Source of the DNA: Serpens gallinarum
Lineage (GTDB): Bacteria > Pseudomonadota > Gammaproteobacteria > Pseudomonadales > Pseudomonadaceae
Direction: 5' to 3'
Assembly (NCBI RefSeq): GCF_014836765.1
Contig: NZ_JACSQG010000011.1
Location: forward strand, 1-64,000
DNA: 64,000 nt
Part shown: positions 57,472 to 64,000 of the stretch, piece by piece
How the letters are laid out: every line of letters begins with the position of its first letter
Numbering within the stretch: position 1 is the first letter of the stretch
The notes under the pieces: model-generated
What the model was told of the DNA's origin: nothing
What the model saw: the letters and a program-made list of their open reading frames with translations, nothing else
The model's database searches: none
Translations under genes and position numbers: made by a program

Positions 57472-58986
57472 ATGGTGTATTCACGCGACGATCTGCCCAC
57501 CGACCTGTATTCAGCCGCCCAGGTGCGTGACCTCGACGCTCGGCTGGTCGCCGCCGGTACGCCCGGTTTCGAGCTGATGCAACGTGCTGCCCACGCCGCC
57601 TGGCGGGCGCTGCGCCAGCGCTGGCCACAGGCGGGAAGCGTCACGGTGCTGGCCGGACGCGGCAACAACGCCGGCGATGGTTACCTGATCGCGACTCTGG
57701 CGGCCCGCGCCGGCTGGTCGGTATGCGTGTTGGCGGTGGGCGATCCCCAGCAGTTGCAGGGCGATGCGGCGCAGGCCCACGCCGAGGCACGTGCGGCCGG
57801 TGTGAGCATCCAGCCCTGGGGCCCTACCGCGCCGCTGGATGGCATCCTGGTGGATGCACTGCTGGGCACTGGCTTGAGCGGCGCGGTGCGCGAGCCGTAT
57901 GCGCAAGCCATCGACCAGGCCAATGCCAGCGGATTGCCGATCCTGGCGGTGGATATCCCCTCCGGCCTGTGCGCCGACACGGGCCGAGAATTGGGCGTGG
58001 CGATCCGTGCCGAACTGAGCGTGACCTTTATCGCGCTCAAGTTCGGCCTGTTCACGGGCAGCGGTCCGGATCAGGTTGGCGAGCTGATATTTGCGGACCT
58101 GCTGGACGAGGAGCGGGGCGCTCAGGCAGATCTGCTGGCCGAGTCGCCAATGCTGGCGCAGCGACTGACGAGCGCCAACACGCCCCGTTTGGCACCGCGA
58201 GCGCGCACCGCCCACAAAGGGCAGTTCGGCCATGTGCTGGTGGTCGGCGGCGAGCGCGGCATGGGCGGCGCAGCCTTGCTGGCCAGCGAAATGGCGTTGC
58301 GCGGCGGCGCCGGGTTGGTGTCCCTGGGCACCCGCACGGAGCACTTGAGCGCTGCGCAAACCCGTTGCCCGGAGTTGATGAGCCGTGGGTTGGCGTCGGC
58401 CAATCAGTTGCTGCCCTTGATCGAAGGCGCCAGTCATCTGGTGGTGGGCCCAGGCCTTGGCCAGGGCGCCTGGGGTCGTAGCCTGCTGTCGGCGGTCGCG
58501 GCGAGTGACAGGCCGCAAGTCTGGGATGCCGATGCGCTGAATCTGCTGGCGGCGGGCGTGGTCCAATTGCCAACCGCTGCGCTTATTACCCCGCATCCGG
58601 GCGAGGCAGCGCGCTTGCTGGACACGGATACGGCGGCTGTGCAGGCCGACCGGCGTGGTGCGGCCCTGGCGCTGGCGCAACGATTCAAGGCGGTGGTGGT
58701 ACTCAAGGGCGCTGGCAGCCTGGTGGCGGCCCCGGACGGGCGGCTGCGGTTGTGCGATCACGGCCATCCGGCGATGGCCAGCGCCGGGTTGGGTGATGTG
58801 CTCGCCGGTTTGCTGGGTGCGTTGTGCGCCCAGGGCTTGGACGCTTTCGAGGCAGCCTGTCTGGGCGTCTGGCTGCATGCGCGGGCCGGCGAACGCGTGG
58901 GCGCGCTGGGGCGCGGGTTGCTGGCCAGTGATCTGATCGACGTTGTCCGTGAATTGTTGGAGGAACATGCACCATGTCTGAAATAA
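57472..58986 (+). CDS. nnr: Bifunctional NAD(P)H-hydrate epimerase / ADP-dependent dehydratase
   Basis: 504 aa, repairs hydrated NADH and NADPH. The N-terminal YjeF epimerase domain (residues ~15-215) has [16 protein letters not shown] and [14 protein letters not shown]. The C-terminal ribokinase-like dehydratase has [38 protein letters not shown] and the nucleotide loop [15 protein letters not shown]. It starts [19 protein letters not shown], just upstream of tsaE, which it overlaps by 13 bp; this pairing is conserved in proteobacteria. Confidence 0.95.
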   Translation: MVYSRDDLPTDLYSAAQVRDLDARLVAAGTPGFELMQRAAHAAWRALRQRWPQAGSVTVLAGRGNNAGDGYLIATLAARAGWSVCVLAVGDPQQLQGDAAQAHAEARAAGVSIQPWGPTAPLDGILVDALLGTGLSGAVREPYAQAIDQANASGLPILAVDIPSGLCADTGRELGVAIRAELSVTFIALKFGLFTGSGPDQVGELIFADLLDEERGAQADLLAESPMLAQRLTSANTPRLAPRARTAHKGQFGHVLVVGGERGMGGAALLASEMALRGGAGLVSLGTRTEHLSAAQTRCPELMSRGLASANQLLPLIEGASHLVVGPGLGQGAWGRSLLSAVAASDRPQVWDADALNLLAAGVVQLPTAALITPHPGEAARLLDTDTAAVQADRRGAALALAQRFKAVVVLKGAGSLVAAPDGRLRLCDHGHPAMASAGLGDVLAGLLGALCAQGLDAFEAACLGVWLHARAGERVGALGRGLLASDLIDVVRELLEEHAPCLK

Positions 58987-59441
58987 GCCTGTTCGCCGCC
59001 AATGAGGAGGCCATGTATGCCGTCGGGGCGCGGCTGGCTGAGGTCAGCGAAGGGTGCGGGGTGATCTACCTGCACGGCGACCTGGGTGCCGGCAAGACCA
59101 CGCTGTCACGCGGCATCGTGCGTGGCCTGGGTCATCTGGGCGCGGTCAAGAGCCCAACATTTACCCTGGTCGAACCCTATGAGCTGGGCGAGCGTCGGGT
59201 GTATCACTTCGATCTGTATCGTCTGGCCGATCCGGAGGAGTTGGAGTTTCTCGGCATTCGCGACTATTTCGCCGGCGACGCCTTGTGCCTGGTGGAATGG
59301 CCGCAACGGGGCGCCGGTGTTTTGCCAAAGGCTGACCTGGCCATTACCATTGCCGCCCATGATGGCGGTCGCAGGCTACGGCTGCGTGCGCAGAGCCCGC
59401 GCGGCGAAGCCTGGTGTATGGCACTGGCGTTGCCCGCATGA
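58974..59441 (+). CDS. tsaE: tRNA threonylcarbamoyladenosine biosynthesis ATPase TsaE
   Basis: 155 aa P-loop protein that acts with TsaB and TsaD in making t6A37 of ANN-decoding tRNAs. Walker A is [25 protein letters not shown] and [17 protein letters not shown] are the family switch and ruler motifs, and LVEWPQRG follows. It overlaps nnr by 13 bp at the 5' end and amiB by four at the 3' end, so the three are translated together. Confidence 0.96.
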   Translation: MSEISLFAANEEAMYAVGARLAEVSEGCGVIYLHGDLGAGKTTLSRGIVRGLGHLGAVKSPTFTLVEPYELGERRVYHFDLYRLADPEELEFLGIRDYFAGDALCLVEWPQRGAGVLPKADLAITIAAHDGGRRLRLRAQSPRGEAWCMALALPA

Positions 59442-60865
59442 ACCGAATGGGAATTTTTATGCGCGTGCCCACTATGCTTGCCGGCGTGCTGGTGCTGCTG
59501 ATGTCCATGGTCGCTGACGTGCTCGCGGCAGCCGATGTACGCAGCGTGAGGCTGTGGCGGGCACCAGACAATACCCGCCTGGTCTTCGACCTGACCGGCC
59601 CGGTGAAGCACAATATGTTCACCCTGACCGCCCCGGAACGCCTGGTGATCGATGTGCAGGGCGCGCAGATGACGACGCCGCTGGAGCAGCTCTCCTTCGA
59701 CAATACGCCGATCACGGCCCTGCGTTCGGCGCAGCGCTCGGCCAATGAGCTGCGCATGGTCATCGACCTGGGCGCCGCGGTCAGCGCGAAGAGCTTCAGC
59801 CTGCCGCCCAACCAGCAGTACGGCCATCGCTTGGTGGTTGACCTGTATGACAAGGGCGCGGCGCCACCCGTGCCGGCCACGCAGGCGACCGCCCCCGCCC
59901 AGCCGGTGCTGACGTTGCCGCCGGTTACCAGTGCCAAACGCGATGTGCTGATAGCCATTGATGCCGGTCATGGCGGCGAAGACCCCGGCGCGCTCGGCCC
60001 CAAGGGTCTCAAGGAAAAGGACGTGGTGCTGGCCATCTCCAAGGAGTTGCAGCGCTTGATCAATGCCGAGAAAGGCTACAAGGCGCAGCTGGTGCGCACC
60101 GGCGATTACTTTATCCCCCTGCGCAAGCGCACCGAGATCGCCCGCAAGATGGGGGCCGATCTGTTCATCTCCATTCATGCCGATGCGGCGCCGCGTACCG
60201 CCGCATTCGGCGCCTCGGTATTCGCCCTGTCGGATCGCGGCGCCACATCGGAAACCGCGCGCTGGCTGGCGGACAGTGAAAACCGGTCCGACTTGATCGG
60301 CGGGGATGGCGGCGTCAGTCTGGATGACAAGAACCCGATGCTCGCCGGTGTGCTGCTGGATTTGTCGATGACCGCCACGTTGTCTTCCAGCCTGGATGTC
60401 GGCCAGAAGGTGCTGGGCCACATGGGGCGTATTACCTCGCTGCACAAGAAACGCGTTGAACAGGCCGGTTTCATGGTGTTGAAATCACCGGACATACCGT
60501 CGATCCTGGTGGAAACCGGTTTCATCACCAACCCTGCCGAAGCCAGCAAATTGCAAAGCAAACGGCATCAGCAGGCGCTGGCCAGTTCGATTCACAGCGG
60601 CGTGCGGCAGTTTTTCCAGCAAAGCCCGCCGCCGGGCACCTACCTGGCCTGGTTGCGCGACTCCAAGCAGTCCACGCAATTGGCGCAGATCGCGCAAGGG
60701 CCACGTACCCATGTGGTCAGTGCCGGGGAAAACCTGCTGAAGATCTCCCAGCAGTACGGCGTCAGCCTGGCCAGTCTGCGCAGTGCCAACCGCCTCAGGG
60801 GCGACACCATTAAGGTCGGCCAGACCCTGTCCATTCCAGCCACCACATTGGCGATTCAACCATGA
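59438..60865 (+). CDS. amiB: N-acetylmuramoyl-L-alanine amidase with AMIN and LysM domains
   Basis: 475 aa from ATG 59438, which overlaps the tsaE stop (ATGA); ATG 59459, with GGGA six bases upstream, is an alternative. Either start gives a signal peptide ending VADVLAAA. The AMIN domain (~35-145) targets the division site; the zinc amidase_3 domain (~170-395) has [24 protein letters not shown] and [11 protein letters not shown]; a LysM motif ends the protein ([33 protein letters not shown]). It cleaves peptide stems from peptidoglycan in daughter-cell separation. mutL follows with a four-base overlap. Confidence 0.95.
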   Translation: MNRMGIFMRVPTMLAGVLVLLMSMVADVLAAADVRSVRLWRAPDNTRLVFDLTGPVKHNMFTLTAPERLVIDVQGAQMTTPLEQLSFDNTPITALRSAQRSANELRMVIDLGAAVSAKSFSLPPNQQYGHRLVVDLYDKGAAPPVPATQATAPAQPVLTLPPVTSAKRDVLIAIDAGHGGEDPGALGPKGLKEKDVVLAISKELQRLINAEKGYKAQLVRTGDYFIPLRKRTEIARKMGADLFISIHADAAPRTAAFGASVFALSDRGATSETARWLADSENRSDLIGGDGGVSLDDKNPMLAGVLLDLSMTATLSSSLDVGQKVLGHMGRITSLHKKRVEQAGFMVLKSPDIPSILVETGFITNPAEASKLQSKRHQQALASSIHSGVRQFFQQSPPPGTYLAWLRDSKQSTQLAQIAQGPRTHVVSAGENLLKISQQYGVSLASLRSANRLRGDTIKVGQTLSIPATTLAIQP

Positions 60866-62751
60866 GTGATGTGCACCGTATCCAACTGCTCAGTCCGCGG
60901 CTGGCCAACCAGATTGCCGCGGGCGAAGTGGTCGAACGGCCGGCCTCAGTAATCAAAGAATTGCTGGAAAACAGCCTGGACGCCGGTGCCCGGCGAATCG
61001 ATGTAGAGATCGAGCAAGGCGGCGTCAAGTTGCTGCGCGTGCGCGATGACGGGCGGGGAATACCCGCCGATGATCTGCCACTTGCGCTGGCCCGCCATGC
61101 CACCAGCAAGATTCGCGCGCTGGAAGACCTCGAGCAGGTGATGAGCCTGGGTTTTCGCGGCGAGGCATTGGCTTCGATCAGCTCGGTGGCGCGCCTGACC
61201 CTGACCTCGCGCACCGTCGAGGCTAGCGAGGCCTGGCAGGTAGAGACCGAGGGCCGCGACATGGAAGCCCGTGTGCAACCCGCCGCGCATCCGGTGGGCA
61301 CCACAGTGGAAGTGCGCGACCTGTTCTTCAATACCCCGGCGCGGCGTAAATTCCTGCGCGCCGAAAAGACCGAATTCGATCATCTGCAGGAGGTCATCAA
61401 GCGCCTGGCGCTGGCGCGCTTCGACGTGGCCTTCCACTTGCGTCACAACGGCAAAAGCGTGCTGGCCTTGCACGAGGCGCGCGACGAACATACCCGCGCG
61501 CGACGTGTCGCGGCGGTCTGCGGCGCAGCGTTTCTCGAGCAGGCCTTGCCCATCGAGATCGAGCGCAATGGTGTGCGTTTGTGGGGCTGGGTTGGGTTGC
61601 CGACCTTTTCCCGCAGCCAGGCGGATCTGCAGTTCTTCTACGTCAACGGCCGCATGGTGCGCGACAAGCTGGTGGCCCACGCGGTGCGTCAGGCGTATCG
61701 CGACGTGCTGTTCAATGGCCGACATCCAACCTTCGTGCTGTTTCTGGACGTTGATCCGACGGTGGTCGATGTCAACGTGCACCCCACCAAGCACGAAGTG
61801 CGTTTTCGTGACAGCCGGATGATCCACGATTTCCTGTACGGTACCCTGCATCGGGCGCTGGGTGAGGTGCGCCCGGAGGACCAGCTGGCTGCGCCGGCAG
61901 CCGTCGCCCCCATGGTGCGCGCGACGGGCATCGAAGCGGGTGAGTTTGGTCCGCAAGGCGAGATGAGTCTGGCCGCCAGTTTGCTGGAGCGCACCGCCAG
62001 CGAGCCGGGCTGGAGCCCGCCGCAGGGCGCCGGTTATCAGGGTGGCGCGTATTCGCCGCGCCCGGCACAAGCCACGCCAGTTGCCGAGCTTCAAGGGGCC
62101 TATCGCGAATATTTCGCGCCCCTGGCCCAGGCGACTGAGCACAGCATGCCGCAGGCGGCGGATGATATTCCCCCGCTGGGCTATGCCCTGGCGCAGCTCA
62201 AGGGCGTATTCATCCTCGCCGAGAACGCGCAGGGCCTGGTGCTGGTGGACATGCATGCGGCCCATGAGCGGATCACCTACGAGCGTTTGAAAATCGCCAT
62301 GGCCAGCGAAGGCCTGCGTGGGCAGCCGCTGCTGGTGCCCGAGTCCCTGGCGGTCAGTCAGCGCGAGGCGGATTGCGCCGAGGAGCACCAAGAATGGTTC
62401 CAGCGTCTGGGCTTTGAGCTGCAGCGCCTGGGCCCTGAAAGCCTGGCGGTCAGGCAGATTCCGGCCTTGCTCAAGCAGGCCCAGGCCACCCGGCTGGTGC
62501 AGGATGTGCTCGCGGATTTGCTGGAATATGGCAGCAGCGACCGCATCCAGGCGCACCTCAACGAATTGTTGGCGACCATGGCCTGCCACGGTGCGGTGCG
62601 TGCCAACCGGCGCCTGACCTTGCCGGAAATGAACGCCCTGCTGCGCGACATGGAAAACACCGAGCGCAGCGGCCAATGCAACCATGGCCGACCGACCTGG
62701 ACGCAGCTGGGCATGGATGATCTCGACAAGTTGTTTATGCGCGGGCGCTGA
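60862..62751 (+). CDS. mutL: DNA mismatch repair protein MutL
   Basis: 629 aa. The GHKL ATPase region has [27 protein letters not shown] and [16 protein letters not shown]. The C-terminal domain has [12 protein letters not shown] at about residue 463, the D(M/Q)HA(x)2E(x)4E metal-binding pattern of nicking-type MutL; Pseudomonas lacks MutH, so MutL itself probably nicks. The tail CNHGRPTW is conserved. The ATG at 60862 overlaps the amiB stop. miaA follows after 106 bp. Confidence 0.97.
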   Translation: MSDVHRIQLLSPRLANQIAAGEVVERPASVIKELLENSLDAGARRIDVEIEQGGVKLLRVRDDGRGIPADDLPLALARHATSKIRALEDLEQVMSLGFRGEALASISSVARLTLTSRTVEASEAWQVETEGRDMEARVQPAAHPVGTTVEVRDLFFNTPARRKFLRAEKTEFDHLQEVIKRLALARFDVAFHLRHNGKSVLALHEARDEHTRARRVAAVCGAAFLEQALPIEIERNGVRLWGWVGLPTFSRSQADLQFFYVNGRMVRDKLVAHAVRQAYRDVLFNGRHPTFVLFLDVDPTVVDVNVHPTKHEVRFRDSRMIHDFLYGTLHRALGEVRPEDQLAAPAAVAPMVRATGIEAGEFGPQGEMSLAASLLERTASEPGWSPPQGAGYQGGAYSPRPAQATPVAELQGAYREYFAPLAQATEHSMPQAADDIPPLGYALAQLKGVFILAENAQGLVLVDMHAAHERITYERLKIAMASEGLRGQPLLVPESLAVSQREADCAEEHQEWFQRLGFELQRLGPESLAVRQIPALLKQAQATRLVQDVLADLLEYGSSDRIQAHLNELLATMACHGAVRANRRLTLPEMNALLRDMENTERSGQCNHGRPTWTQLGMDDLDKLFMRGR

Positions 62752-62857
62752 CCGACGATTGCCTGCAGAACCCGGAGCTGACGAGCGCGCAGCTCCGTGC
62801 CGTTCGGCTTGCAGCCTTGCGAGTGCCGCCCGAAACCATCCAGCCTTTATTTGAGCC

Positions 62858-63832
62858 ATGCCCATGTCCGCCCTGCCTCCCGCCATCTTCCTCATGGGCC
62901 CGACCGCTGCCGGCAAGACCGACCTGGCGCTCGAGTTGGCGCAGGCATTGCCCTGCGACCTGATCAGTGTCGATTCGGCATTGATTTATCGCGGCATGGA
63001 TATCGGCACGGCAAAACCGTCGCCCGAGCTGCTGGCGCAATTTCCCCATCGGCTGATCGATATCCGTGATCCGGCAGAAAGCTATTCGGCGGCCGAATTT
63101 CGCGCCGATGCGCTGGCCGCCATGGCGGAGATCACCGCGCGCGGCCGAATTCCCCTGCTGGTTGGCGGCACCATGCTGTATTACAAGACCCTGCTGGAAG
63201 GGTTGGCTGACATGCCCAGCGCCGATCCGGCACTGCGCGCGGAGCTGGAGGCGCGGGGGGAAAGAGAAGGCTGGGCGTCCCTGCATGCGCAGCTCGCCGA
63301 GTTCGATCCGCAGTCGGCAGCGCGAATTCATCCCAATGATCCGCAGCGATTGGTGCGTGCCCTGGAAGTTTATCTGCTCAGTGGCCAGAGCATGAGTGAG
63401 CATCGGCGTTTGCAGGCAGAAAAAAATGCTCCGGGCGCGGATGCACGCAGTGGATTCCCTTATACTGTCGCGCAATTCGCCATTGCACCGGCCCAGCGCC
63501 ATATCCTGCATGAACGTATTGCCCAGCGTTTTCACGTCATGCTGGAACAAGGCTTTATCAAAGAGGTCGAAGCCCTGTTCCAGCGAGATGACTTGCACAC
63601 CGGGTTGCCATCTATACGTTCGGTAGGTTATCGCCAGGTTTGGGCTTACCTTCAAGGCGAGCTGACGCGAGCGCAAATGGTCGAGCGCGGCGTTATTGCC
63701 ACGCGACAATTGGCCAAGCGGCAAACCACCTGGTTGCGCAGCTGGAATAATCTGCAGTGGCTGGACAGCCAGGCACGTGACAATTTGTTGCGCGCCTTGA
63801 AATGCCTGGAGACGGGCTCCATATTGGCCTGA
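62858..63832 (+). CDS. miaA: tRNA dimethylallyltransferase
   Basis: 324 aa from ATG 62858 (a second in-frame ATG at 62864 is possible). It adds a dimethylallyl group to A37 of UNN-decoding tRNAs. Motifs: [16 protein letters not shown] (P-loop), [51 protein letters not shown] and [14 protein letters not shown]. The spacing to mutL is 106 bp; hfq starts 72 bp after its stop, the conserved mutL-miaA-hfq order. Confidence 0.96.
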   Translation: MPMSALPPAIFLMGPTAAGKTDLALELAQALPCDLISVDSALIYRGMDIGTAKPSPELLAQFPHRLIDIRDPAESYSAAEFRADALAAMAEITARGRIPLLVGGTMLYYKTLLEGLADMPSADPALRAELEARGEREGWASLHAQLAEFDPQSAARIHPNDPQRLVRALEVYLLSGQSMSEHRRLQAEKNAPGADARSGFPYTVAQFAIAPAQRHILHERIAQRFHVMLEQGFIKEVEALFQRDDLHTGLPSIRSVGYRQVWAYLQGELTRAQMVERGVIATRQLAKRQTTWLRSWNNLQWLDSQARDNLLRALKCLETGSILA

Positions 63833-63904
63833 CCTTCATTTCTGCTGTCTATTCTTGGGTGGATGGCATCTTTTTTATACTTTTGTTCGATAGGAGTTAG
63901 GCAC

Positions 63905-64000
63905 ATGTCAAAAGGGCACTCGCTACAAGACCCTTACCTCAATACGCTACGTAAGGAGCGCGTTCCGGTTTCCATCTATCTGGTCAACGGCATCAAACTG
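63905..64000 (+). CDS. hfq: RNA chaperone Hfq (5' part only)
   Basis: The first 32 codons are present ([23 protein letters not shown]... in outline) and the gene runs off the right edge. These residues make the N-terminal helix and start of the Sm1 motif ([11 protein letters not shown]). Hfq binds small RNAs and mRNAs and, with Crc, controls carbon catabolite repression in Pseudomonas. AGGAG lies eight bases before the ATG, and an A/T-rich stretch upstream may hold a separate promoter. Confidence 0.97.
   Translation, partial: MSKGHSLQDPYLNTLRKERVPVSIYLVNGIKL

Noticed and set aside
60946-62916. Long open frame opposite mutL and the start of miaA
   Set aside because: Low-complexity, Arg/Gln/His-rich translation with no recognisable domain; the plus strand encodes complete MutL and MiaA.

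Overview
This window is a chromosomal segment of a Pseudomonas species. GC content is high and coding density is dense. Gene order follows the order I recall for P. aeruginosa PAO1 across two stretches, PA5016 to about PA4988 and PA4974 to PA4944, joined here at waaA. Many proteins (IlvE, HldE, SerB, MotA, ThiC, Orn) look very close to their Pseudomonas counterparts. It is probably not P. aeruginosa itself. The outer part of the LPS-core cluster differs from PAO1, and the intergenic spaces carry REP-like repeats typical of other Pseudomonas lineages. I could run no searches; all family and locus assignments come from reading the sequence and from recall.

Layout. 1-3.0 kb: aceF (cut by the window edge) and aceE on the minus strand, with a HexR-like palindrome upstream. 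3.4-7.3 kb: glnE and ilvE. 7.4-17.9 kb: the LPS core operon waaF-waaC-waaG-waaP, then a tandem-kinase gene, four glycosyltransferases (the first one AT-rich) and the O-antigen ligase waaL. 17.9-21.9 kb: a possibly damaged kinase-like gene on the minus strand, then msbA and hldE. 21.9-24.8 kb: a minus-strand group of a Nudix-like protein, an aldo/keto reductase and a FAD oxidoreductase. 25.0-28.0 kb: waaA (Kdo transferase) and a TolC-family outer-membrane protein. 28.1-31.6 kb: a TPP riboswitch, thiC and the transporter gene cytX, then tRNA-Thr(GGT).

31.9-41.3 kb: a DUF3298 lipoprotein, then nudF, a DUF1249 gene, cpdA, a YqiA-type esterase, parE, two small envelope or periplasmic genes and parC. 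41.5-46.6 kb: an orphan PqiC-like lipoprotein, an AhpA/YtjB membrane protein divergent from serB, and a zinc alcohol dehydrogenase. 46.6-52.4 kb: fimX, psd, a rhodanese and an HDOD protein, all on the minus strand. 52.5-56.1 kb: the stator genes motA-motB, rsgA on the minus strand, and orn. 56.1-56.3 kb: a repeat-rich patch holding a second copy of the orn 3' end, a MITE-like element and a perfect REP palindrome. 56.3-64.0 kb: queG on the minus strand, then the tightly coupled run nnr-tsaE-amiB-mutL-miaA-hfq (hfq cut by the window edge).

Most of the window is conserved housekeeping sequence: LPS core and lipid A export, topoisomerase IV, mismatch repair, tRNA modification, flagellar stators, c-di-GMP signalling and thiamine synthesis. 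I found no phage, insertion sequence, CRISPR array or defence island. The places most worth a second look are the orn 3'-end duplication with its repeats, the variable LPS glycosyltransferase block, the kinase-like gene with an in-frame stop beside waaL, and the palindromes upstream of aceE and between ilvE and waaF.
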